A DNA stretch of 48,521 bases from an uncultured Bacteroidota bacterium (GTDB lineage: Bacteria > Bacteroidota > Bacteroidia > Flavobacteriales > Flavobacteriaceae): positions 1-48,521 of the forward strand of contig CAIMBK010000115.1 of NCBI GenBank assembly GCA_903839195.1, written 5' to 3'. Numbering within the stretch: the stretch's first letter is position 1; each line of letters begins with the position of its first letter. Under the pieces are notes generated by a model. It had not been told where the DNA came from. It did not search any database and saw only the letters and a list, made by a program, of their open reading frames with translations. Both the position numbers and the translations under genes were made by a program. Below are positions 9,090 to 16,481 of the stretch, one piece after another.

Positions 9090-10031
9090 ATGAAAAAAAT
9101 TACTTTATTTATTATTTTGGGTTTTAGTTTAAACTCCTTTGCCCAAACAGCTGGCAATGGTTTAACCGATATTGATGGCAACATTTATAACAGTGTTATT
9201 ATTGGAACCCAAGAATGGCAAAAAGAAAATTTAAATGTTTCAAAATATGCCGATGGAACTGTTATTCCCGAAGTAACCGACCCAACAGCATGGGCAAACT
9301 TAACCACAGGTGCATGGTGTTATTATAATAATGACCCCGCCAACGGAGCTGTTTATGGTAAATTATACAATTGGTATGCAGTGGCTGGAATAGACGACAC
9401 AGACCCTATTACTCCAAACAAGACATTAGCGCCTTCAGGCTACCACATCCCTACTGATGAAGAATGGACGACTTTAACAACCTATTTAGGGGGATTAAGT
9501 GTTGCAGGGGGTAAAATGAAATCAACTGGCTCAACCCTCTGGACTAGCCCTAACACGGGTGCTACCAACTCCAGTGGATTTACCGGTCTTCCGGGAGGTT
9601 ATCGCTACAACAATGTATATCCATCCAACAATGTTGGCTACAATGGTTTCTGGTGGAGTTCGTCAGAGGGCAGTACTACGATTGCCTTGCACCGCTCACT
9701 GGCTTACAGTAACAGCGGTTTTGGCAGTTCCACCAACCCTAAGGTACACGGTTTCTCAGTGCGCTGCATCGTCGGTGATATACTTTCTAATCCAACATTT
9801 GACACAAGTAATTTACAACTATATCCTAATCCTGTTTCAAATGTCTTAAATATTACTGCTAATTACACGCTTATCAATCAACCTTATACTATTATTGATG
9901 GTTTAGGAAGAGTAGTTTTAAAAGGCAAACTAAATGAATTTGATACCGCCATAAATGTTGAGCAATTGTCAAAAGGTATTTATTATTTAAAGGTATCAGA
10001 TAACAACGCAAGTAAGTTTGTAAAGGATTAA
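9090..10031 (+). CDS. Secreted FISUMP-domain protein with T9SS type A sorting domain
   Basis: 313 residues. A signal peptide ends near SFA-QT (residues 18-20). Residues of about 27-226 form a Fibrobacter succinogenes major paralogous (FISUMP) domain, which belongs to the C-type-lectin-like fold group. Its hallmarks are visible: TQEWQKENLNV, GAWCYYNND, YGKLYNWYAV, WWSSS and the closing GFSVRC. Residues of about 243-313 are a T9SS type A C-terminal sorting domain (LQLYPNPVSNVLNI ... GIYYLKV ... KFVKD), so the protein should cross the outer membrane by the gliding-associated secretion system. The 3' half of the FISUMP domain (about 9541-9780) is near 51% GC by hand count. The next 120 bases are near 27% and the preceding part of the domain is near 42%. 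The 5' half is almost identical in DNA to the FISUMP domain at 32174-32293. Ligand unknown. Confidence 0.88.
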   Translation: MKKITLFIILGFSLNSFAQTAGNGLTDIDGNIYNSVIIGTQEWQKENLNVSKYADGTVIPEVTDPTAWANLTTGAWCYYNNDPANGAVYGKLYNWYAVAGIDDTDPITPNKTLAPSGYHIPTDEEWTTLTTYLGGLSVAGGKMKSTGSTLWTSPNTGATNSSGFTGLPGGYRYNNVYPSNNVGYNGFWWSSSEGSTTIALHRSLAYSNSGFGSSTNPKVHGFSVRCIVGDILSNPTFDTSNLQLYPNPVSNVLNITANYTLINQPYTIIDGLGRVVLKGKLNEFDTAINVEQLSKGIYYLKVSDNNASKFVKD

Positions 10032-10066
10032 TTACCAAGGAAAACCAACTCAATCACAATTAACTA

Positions 10067-10094
10067 AGTCACCCGAAACGGTGGCTTTTTTTTT
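10067..10094 (+). terminator. Terminator after the FISUMP gene
   Basis: AGTCACC, loop CGAAAC, GGTGGCT (seven pairs with one wobble), then a run of nine T. It touches the stop codon of the convergent comM gene. Confidence 0.85.
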
Positions 10095-11628
10095 ATCCCA
10101 ACCAGCCGTCACGATCCAAGCTTCTGTATTGAATGGCTTCGGCGATGTGGGTGGTTTCAATAGCCGGAACCCCTTCCAAATCGGCAATAGTTCGGGCCAC
10201 TTTTAAAATGCGGTCATAGGCGCGCGCCGATAAATTCAAACGTTCCATAGCGGTTTTTAATAATTGTTTGGAGGCGTCATCCAATTGGCAAAACTCTCGA
10301 ATGTGTTTAGAACTCATTTGTGCATTATAATTCACCTTTTCCATCTCTTGAAAACGCACCGATTGAAATTCTCTAGCTTTGGTAACGCGTTCGCGAATGG
10401 TAACGCTGCTTTCCGATTTTCGATCATCAGCCAGTTTTTCAAAAGGAACGGGAGTCACTTCAATATGAATGTCAATTCGATCCAACAAAGGACCCGAAAT
10501 CTTGCTTAAGTAGCGTTGCATTTCGTGGGGCGAAGAAGTTTGAGGAGCATCTGGGTCATTAAAAAACCCACTCGGACTAGGATTCATACTAGCCACCAGC
10601 ATAAACGAAGACGGATACGTCACGGTAAACTTAGCTCTCGAAATAGTGACTTCGCGGTCTTCTAAGGGTTGGCGCATTACTTCCAAAACATCGCGTTTGA
10701 ATTCGGGCAATTCATCCAAAAACAAAACCCCATTATGTGCCATCGAAATCTCGCCAGGTTGCGGATAACTTCCGCCGCCAACGAGCGCTACATTTGAAAT
10801 CGTATGATGGGGACTTCGAAACGGCCGTTGGTTCATCAAACCGACTTCTTTTAGTTTTCCTGCAACACTATGAATTTTGGTCGTTTCAAGTGCTTCTCGC
10901 AATGTCATTGGCGGAAGAATACTGGGTAATCGTTTGGCAAGCATCGTTTTTCCAGCGCCTGGCGGGCCAATGAGGATAATATTATGTCCGCCGGCAGCAG
11001 CAATTTCCATGCAGCGTTTGATGCTTTCTTGACCACGAACATCGCTAAAATCAAACTCAGGAAAATCTAATGTTTTGTTGAATTCGGCACGAGTGTCAAA
11101 AACGGTGGGTTCTAAAGTGCCTTTTCCTTCAAAAAAGTCTATGATTTCTTGTACGTTTTCAACGCCATAAACGTCTAAACCACTAACAATGGCGGCTTCG
11201 TTTGCATTTTGTTTAGGGAGAAAAAAACCTTTAAATCCTTCTTCTTTGGCTTTTATAGCGATCGGCAAAGCGCCTCGAATGGGTTGTAAACTTCCATCGA
11301 GTGACAATTCGCCCATGATTATGTATTGATCCACACTATCGGCTTGAATTTGAGAAGAAGCAACTAGGATTCCAATGGCCAATGTTAAATCATAGGCCGA
11401 ACCTTCTTTTCGCAAATCGGCCGGCGCCATATTGATGGTGATTTTTTTTACGGGTAATGAGTAACCGTTGTTTTTGAGAGCAGCCGCAATTCGATAACTG
11501 CTTTCTTTGATGGCATTGTCGGGCAATCCAACTAGGTGATAACCAACTCCTTTATCGATATTTACTTCAACTGTGATGGTTGTGGCTTCTACGCCGAATA
11601 CGGCGCTTCCAAATACTTTTACTAACAT
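10093..11628 (-). CDS. comM: ComM/YifB family Mg-chelatase-like AAA+ ATPase
   Basis: 511 residues, the standard length. An N-terminal Lon-protease-like (ChlI) domain occupies about 1-170. The AAA+ module follows with Walker A GPPGAGKT at 221-228, Walker B VLFLDELPEF, and the C-terminal Mg_chelatase_C helices (SARAYDRILKVARTIADLEG). In naturally competent bacteria ComM is a hexameric branch-migration helicase that helps integrate transformed DNA. In Flavobacteriaceae the role is inferred by homology. It is monocistronic with its own promoter. Confidence 0.95.
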   Translation of the reverse strand: MLVKVFGSAVFGVEATTITVEVNIDKGVGYHLVGLPDNAIKESSYRIAAALKNNGYSLPVKKITINMAPADLRKEGSAYDLTLAIGILVASSQIQADSVDQYIIMGELSLDGSLQPIRGALPIAIKAKEEGFKGFFLPKQNANEAAIVSGLDVYGVENVQEIIDFFEGKGTLEPTVFDTRAEFNKTLDFPEFDFSDVRGQESIKRCMEIAAAGGHNIILIGPPGAGKTMLAKRLPSILPPMTLREALETTKIHSVAGKLKEVGLMNQRPFRSPHHTISNVALVGGGSYPQPGEISMAHNGVLFLDELPEFKRDVLEVMRQPLEDREVTISRAKFTVTYPSSFMLVASMNPSPSGFFNDPDAPQTSSPHEMQRYLSKISGPLLDRIDIHIEVTPVPFEKLADDRKSESSVTIRERVTKAREFQSVRFQEMEKVNYNAQMSSKHIREFCQLDDASKQLLKTAMERLNLSARAYDRILKVARTIADLEGVPAIETTHIAEAIQYRSLDRDGWLG

Positions 11629-11660
11629 GGCTTATACGTTTAATTTGATAATTCTACTTT

Positions 11661-11690
11661 CAAAAATAGTAAAAAAAACAAATTAAACAA
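11661..11690 (-). promoter_or_regulatory. Promoter of comM (TTG, N19, TATTTTTG)
   Basis: On the minus strand TTG (11690-11688) is separated by 19 bases from TATTTTTG (11668-11661). This matches the Bacteroidota layout of a -33 TTG and a -7 TAnnTTTG. The ATG follows 32 bases later. Confidence 0.6.
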
Positions 11691-11729
11691 TTAAACTAGT
11701 TGCAATAATTTATGGAAAACGTTGGGAAA

Positions 11730-13727
11730 TTACTTCTTAAAATTTGAAATTCCTTGTTTCAACCAATTGGCATACAACAAAACATCGGGATTGTAGCTCG
11801 TTGTAGGGGTTTCTGGATTCAAATTATTTCCTTCCAAATCAACCAAAACGTATAAAGGTTGTGTATTGGTGTTGTATTTGGTTATCATAAAATCGGTCCA
11901 TTTGTCGCCAATGGTTTCAATTTTTGAACCCGTTGTTTTGGAAATAAATTGTTCGTTTATTTGCAATGGGCGTTTGTCATCGGCAAATAATGAAATCAAA
12001 ACTACTTGGTTTTTTAGAATATTTAGCACTTGTTCGTCCGACCAAACATTGTTTTCCATTTTACGACAATTCACGCAAGCATGTCCCGTAAAATCTAACA
12101 AAACTGGTTTTTTTACTTCTTTGGCGAAAGCCAAACCTTTGTCATAATCCGTAAAAATCAATAATCCGTTAGGACCTAATTCGGCTCCGTCAGGATATTT
12201 CTCGGCAGAAGTATTTGATGAAAATCCGATTCCTTGTGGACTTTCGCTATAGGTTTGTGGCGGTGGAAAAGCGCTTATTAATTTCAACGGAGCGCCCCAA
12301 AGTCCTGGAATCATATAAAAAGTAAATGAAAAAACAAGCAACGCCAATAGCATTCTGCCAACCGAAATATGGGTCATTGGTGAATCATGAGGCAAAGTGA
12401 TTTTTCCTAAAAGATAAATTCCCCAAGTTCCGAAAATGGCAATCCAAATGGCTAGAAAAGTTTCACGTTCAAAATAATGCAATTGTAAAACCAAATCAGC
12501 ATTGGACAAAAATTTGAAAGCCAAAGCCAATTCCAAAAATCCTAGTGAAACTTTAACCGTATTCAACCAGCCTCCCGATTTTGGCAACGAATGCAACCAA
12601 CCTGGAAACATAGCAAACAACATAAATGGCAAAGCCAATGCCGATGAAAACCCGAACATTCCAATTACTGGGGCGATTCCGCCACTAGAAGCTGCTTGAA
12701 CTAAAAGGGTTCCAACGATGGGGCCAGTGCAAGAAAAGGACACAATTGCCAAAGCCAAAGCCATGAATACAATTCCAAGAAGTCCGCCTCTATCAGCTTG
12801 TTTATCGACTTTATTTGCCCATGAATTGGGTAACATTATTTCGAAAGCACCCAAAAAGGAAATCGCAAAAAACACTAACAAAGCAAAGAAAATAACATTA
12901 AACCATACATTCGTTGAAAGCGCGTTTAAGGCATCGGCACCAAAAATTGAAGTAACCGCAAGTCCCAAAACCACATAAATAAAAATAATCGATAAGCCAT
13001 AAAAAACAGCATTTCGTTTTCCTTGGGCTTTCGTTTTGCTTTGTTTGGTAAAAAAACTAACCGTCATAGGTATCATCGGAAAAACACAAGGCGTTAACAA
13101 AGCGGCAAAACCACCAAGAAAGGCCAAAAAGAAAATGGACCATAATCCTTTCTTTTCTTCTTTTTTGGGAATGATGGGGCTATTTTTTGTTTCTAATGAA
13201 GTCGCTTTTGATTGAGTTACAGTGGTTGTATCGGCTACTATTGTGTCGTTTTTTACGGGTAAAACCGCTCCCGAAGTGACGGCTGGAATTACAAATTGAA
13301 ATGATTTATTCAAATTAATGCAAACTTCTTTACAAACTTGATAATCAATTTCTGCTTTAATAATGGCGCCTTCTACGTTGCTGATTGTAACTTTTTGAGT
13401 GAATTTAGCTTTCTTTTCAAAGAAAAATTCATCCACACCGAAAACATCGTTAAATTGTTTTTTATACGTGCTTTCCTTAGTTTTTCCAACCAAATCATAA
13501 ACGCCTTTTGCTGGTGCAAATGCAAACGATAATGGAATTGGGCCACCATCTGGCGTAAATTGCGAATACAAATGCCAACCCGAATCGATTGTGGCTTCTA
13601 GAATCAAATTGTATTCCGTATCCGATATTTTTTCGGTTTTGGATTTCCATTTTACAGGGTCTAAAACTTGTGAATTTGCGGTTACAAAAGCAAAAAAAGC
13701 AACCAATAAAAAAACTATTTTCTTCAT
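11730..13727 (-). CDS. dsbD: Thiol:disulfide interchange protein DsbD (cytochrome c biogenesis type)
   Basis: 665 residues. DsbD carries electrons from cytoplasmic thioredoxin across the inner membrane to periplasmic thiol proteins. All three redox modules are present. The N-terminal periplasmic domain follows a signal peptide and has Cys132 and Cys136 (VCKEVC). The membrane core runs from about residue 195 with PCVFPMIPM (Cys214) and the partner FSCTGP (Cys333). The C-terminal thioredoxin-like domain has the active site CVNC near residue 550. The start codon overlaps the tilS stop (TAATG), so translation is probably coupled. Confidence 0.96.
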   Translation of the reverse strand: MKKIVFLLVAFFAFVTANSQVLDPVKWKSKTEKISDTEYNLILEATIDSGWHLYSQFTPDGGPIPLSFAFAPAKGVYDLVGKTKESTYKKQFNDVFGVDEFFFEKKAKFTQKVTISNVEGAIIKAEIDYQVCKEVCINLNKSFQFVIPAVTSGAVLPVKNDTIVADTTTVTQSKATSLETKNSPIIPKKEEKKGLWSIFFLAFLGGFAALLTPCVFPMIPMTVSFFTKQSKTKAQGKRNAVFYGLSIIFIYVVLGLAVTSIFGADALNALSTNVWFNVIFFALLVFFAISFLGAFEIMLPNSWANKVDKQADRGGLLGIVFMALALAIVSFSCTGPIVGTLLVQAASSGGIAPVIGMFGFSSALALPFMLFAMFPGWLHSLPKSGGWLNTVKVSLGFLELALAFKFLSNADLVLQLHYFERETFLAIWIAIFGTWGIYLLGKITLPHDSPMTHISVGRMLLALLVFSFTFYMIPGLWGAPLKLISAFPPPQTYSESPQGIGFSSNTSAEKYPDGAELGPNGLLIFTDYDKGLAFAKEVKKPVLLDFTGHACVNCRKMENNVWSDEQVLNILKNQVVLISLFADDKRPLQINEQFISKTTGSKIETIGDKWTDFMITKYNTNTQPLYVLVDLEGNNLNPETPTTSYNPDVLLYANWLKQGISNFKK

Positions 13728-15037
13728 TATAATAAAGCTATTTGAATACTATTTTGTGTTGTATGATCAATTTTAAAACGTTCGTCTTGCCGAATTCCAA
13801 TTACCCAAACAATTTGATTATCAGAATATAAAAGCCAACAATTTTCTTTTTCTAACAATGATAATTTCTCGTCTTTAAAAAGTTTGCTCACTTTTTTGGA
13901 TCGTCCATTCATTCCTAAAGGCTGAAAAATCGCACCTTCTTTCCATTTCTTGAGTACCAATGGAAATTGCAACTTATCGGCGTCAACAAATATAACTGAA
14001 TTTTCATTATCCGAAAGGAAACTTTTGTTACCAATAGTTAGTTTAATTGGAAAATCGATTGTTTGTTGATTTTGGTCAATATAATATGCTTCGTCTAAAT
14101 CGGTTTCCATTATTGGACTTAAAATTAAATCCTCCCGGTTTTTAAGTAATCTATAATGAGTTGAAAAAATTTGTTTGCCAGAAACGGCTTCAACCAAATC
14201 ATAAATCGCATCCCAATCCGAAAAACCATAATCCTTCAACCATTGATACAAATAGGATTTATAATTGGGGATTTCCTTTATTTTTAAACAATCAAAATGC
14301 ACCTCCTCGCCTATTTCATTGGCCACAAAAGCATACATGAAATTTGCCGCATCGTCAACCATGCTTTTAGATTCTTGCAAATAGGTTTGTGTTTTTTGAA
14401 AAGAATATAAAAAATCAGGATTCAATTCTTTGAAAATAGGCACCAAATTATGCCTAATTTTATTGCGCAAATAATAATCGGAAGCGTTGCTGCTGTCTTC
14501 GCGCCACATGATTTTATTTTCTTGGGCATATTCCAAAATTTCATCCCGTGAAAAAGACAAAAGCGGACGAACAACCAACTCATTTTGAACTGGAATTCCA
14601 GTCAAACCTTCTAAACCCGTTCCACGAATCATATTAATCAAGGTAGTTTCCAGAGCGTCATCGGCGTGATGTGCCGTTAGGATATAATCGTATTTTTCAG
14701 TGGCAGCCAATTCATAAAACCAATTGTATCGCAATTCGCGAGCTGCAACTTGGGTTGATAATTTGTAATCAATGGCAAAGTTTTTGGTGTCAAATTGTGT
14801 CGTATAACACTTAATAGCGTTGGATTTGCAATAATCTAGAAGGAATTTTTCGTCGTCAAAACTTTCCAAACCTCGCAATTGAAAATTACAATGCGCCACC
14901 GCAATTTCAAAAGGAAGCTGTTGAAACAAATGTAACATTACCATACTATCAAGTCCGCCACTTGTTGCCAATAGCAGTTTTTTTTCGCTTAAAAAAGGAA
15001 AATGCAATCGCAAATGTTGGAGCAATTTTTCTAACAT
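13727..15037 (-). CDS. tilS: tRNA(Ile)-lysidine synthetase
   Basis: 436 residues from the ATG at 15037. A TTG at 15052 would add five residues and is less likely. TilS converts C34 of the CAU anticodon of tRNA-Ile to lysidine, so that the tRNA reads AUA and accepts isoleucine. The N-terminal PP-loop ATP pyrophosphatase signature SGGLDS sits about ten residues before MLHLF. ILTAHHADDALETTLINMIRGTG is the family's second conserved block; the residues around ALETTLINMIRG are typical. The C-terminal substrate-binding domain ends in DERFKIDHTTQNSIQIALL. The stop codon shares its A with the dsbD start (TAATG). Confidence 0.96.
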   Translation of the reverse strand: MLEKLLQHLRLHFPFLSEKKLLLATSGGLDSMVMLHLFQQLPFEIAVAHCNFQLRGLESFDDEKFLLDYCKSNAIKCYTTQFDTKNFAIDYKLSTQVAARELRYNWFYELAATEKYDYILTAHHADDALETTLINMIRGTGLEGLTGIPVQNELVVRPLLSFSRDEILEYAQENKIMWREDSSNASDYYLRNKIRHNLVPIFKELNPDFLYSFQKTQTYLQESKSMVDDAANFMYAFVANEIGEEVHFDCLKIKEIPNYKSYLYQWLKDYGFSDWDAIYDLVEAVSGKQIFSTHYRLLKNREDLILSPIMETDLDEAYYIDQNQQTIDFPIKLTIGNKSFLSDNENSVIFVDADKLQFPLVLKKWKEGAIFQPLGMNGRSKKVSKLFKDEKLSLLEKENCWLLYSDNQIVWVIGIRQDERFKIDHTTQNSIQIALL

Positions 15038-15146
15038 AGTATAAATTTTCAAAGACGTTCTTTGGAAAAGCGAATTTAAGTTTTTAAAATGGAATTTCCG
15101 CTTTTTGATTGTAATCCATAAAAAAAGGCAACCAATTTATAGTATT

Positions 15147-16448
15147 TTATAAATCCTGTTTGTGTTCCAAAACGTGTAACATGGCTTTGGCTTTTAATAA
15201 ACATTCTTCATATTCCTTTTCAGGAATAGCAAGAGAAGTAAGGGCGCTTCCAACGGAGAAAGAAAGGTAATTATTGTTTTTATTATATAAAATACTGCGA
15301 ATCACTACATTAAAATCAAAATCACCCACCGGCGAAAAATAGCCAATCGCTCCGCTATATAATCCGCGTTTGGTTGCTTCGAGTTCCTCAATAATTTTCA
15401 TGGCTGATAATTTTGGGGCGCCAGTCATACTTCCCATTGGGAAAGTCGTTTGAAGAATATCAATTGGCGAAATGGTATTGGAAACTTCCGAACTAATCGT
15501 AGAAATCATTTGATGCACTTGTTTGAAAGAATAAATGGCGCACAATTCTTCCACTTTTACAGAACCTTTATTAGCAGTTTGAGACAAATCGTTGCGCACC
15601 AAATCGACAATCATGATGTTTTCGGAACGTTCTTTTGCATCTGACGCTAAATCCAATTTTGATTTTTCGTCTTGAATTGGGTCTTCAAATCTTTTAGCGG
15701 TTCCTTTTATGGGTTGGGAAATAACTTGAGTTCCTTCTTTGCGCAAATAGCGTTCCGGTGAGGCTGAAAGCAAAAAATGTTCATTATTTTTAAAAAAAGC
15801 TGCAAAAGGCGTTTGCGAAATTGTAGCTAATTTTTGATACGTATCAATTGGATTTATTTGGGCGTTTTCGGCAAAAAATTCCATACAAAAATTGGCTTCG
15901 TAAATGTCGCCTTGCTGGATATATTCTAGCATTTTTTGAGTCTTTTCAATATATGCTGCTTTGGAAATTCTTGGAACTATTGTGGGCGAATTTAGTTTTT
16001 TAAATGCTGGATTATTTTGGGCGAGAATGGCTTCAAAATCAGAATCAACCTCATCATCACAAACATTCAAATATTGAATTTCAAGCACGTTTCCCTTTAA
16101 TAAAAACAATTTCTTGGGTTGAAAGAAATACAAATCTGGAAATAATAATCCGTCATAATTATTGGAAAACAAAGCATTATTGGTGTTTTTTAAGTCATAG
16201 GCCAAATACCCAAAAAGCCAATCTTTTGTAGTTTGTTGGTATTGTTTTAAATCTTCAAAAGCATTCTGATAGTCCGTTTTTATTGACGTGAAAGCATCCA
16301 CAGCAAGCACGCAATCGTATTTGGAATACTGTTGCGGAAAGTCATTACTATCCAAAAAAAGAATTTCCCGAAATTGTTGCGCCCAATTTAGAACTTGTAC
16401 CTTAAAAAGAGAAGGATTTGAAACCGCCTTTAAAATTGATGTTCTCAA
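15147..16448 (-). CDS. pabB: Aminodeoxychorismate synthase component I (chorismate-binding enzyme)
   Basis: 433 residues. The family motifs occur in order: LSASPERYL, IKGTAKR, IMIVDLVRNDLS and MGSMTGAPKLSAMKIIEELE, then GLYSGAIGYFSP. These are the chorismate-binding motifs shared by anthranilate synthase and PabB. I prefer PabB (folate branch, p-aminobenzoate) because the gene stands alone without trp genes and is shorter than TrpE. The start is TTG at 16448: the in-frame stretch back to the TAG at 16482-16484 contains no ATG. It lies 33 bases downstream of parC and may be co-transcribed. Confidence 0.88.
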   Translation of the reverse strand: MRTSILKAVSNPSLFKVQVLNWAQQFREILFLDSNDFPQQYSKYDCVLAVDAFTSIKTDYQNAFEDLKQYQQTTKDWLFGYLAYDLKNTNNALFSNNYDGLLFPDLYFFQPKKLFLLKGNVLEIQYLNVCDDEVDSDFEAILAQNNPAFKKLNSPTIVPRISKAAYIEKTQKMLEYIQQGDIYEANFCMEFFAENAQINPIDTYQKLATISQTPFAAFFKNNEHFLLSASPERYLRKEGTQVISQPIKGTAKRFEDPIQDEKSKLDLASDAKERSENIMIVDLVRNDLSQTANKGSVKVEELCAIYSFKQVHQMISTISSEVSNTISPIDILQTTFPMGSMTGAPKLSAMKIIEELEATKRGLYSGAIGYFSPVGDFDFNVVIRSILYNKNNNYLSFSVGSALTSLAIPEKEYEECLLKAKAMLHVLEHKQDL

Positions 16449-16481
16449 ACAAATTGAATTTATTTCTATTATATGAAAGTC

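Noticed and set aside
9559..9849. A 96-codon plus-strand ORF inside the FISUMP gene
   Set aside because: It is a shadow frame opened by the GC-rich segment. The main frame carries the signal peptide, FISUMP motifs and sorting domain without interruption.
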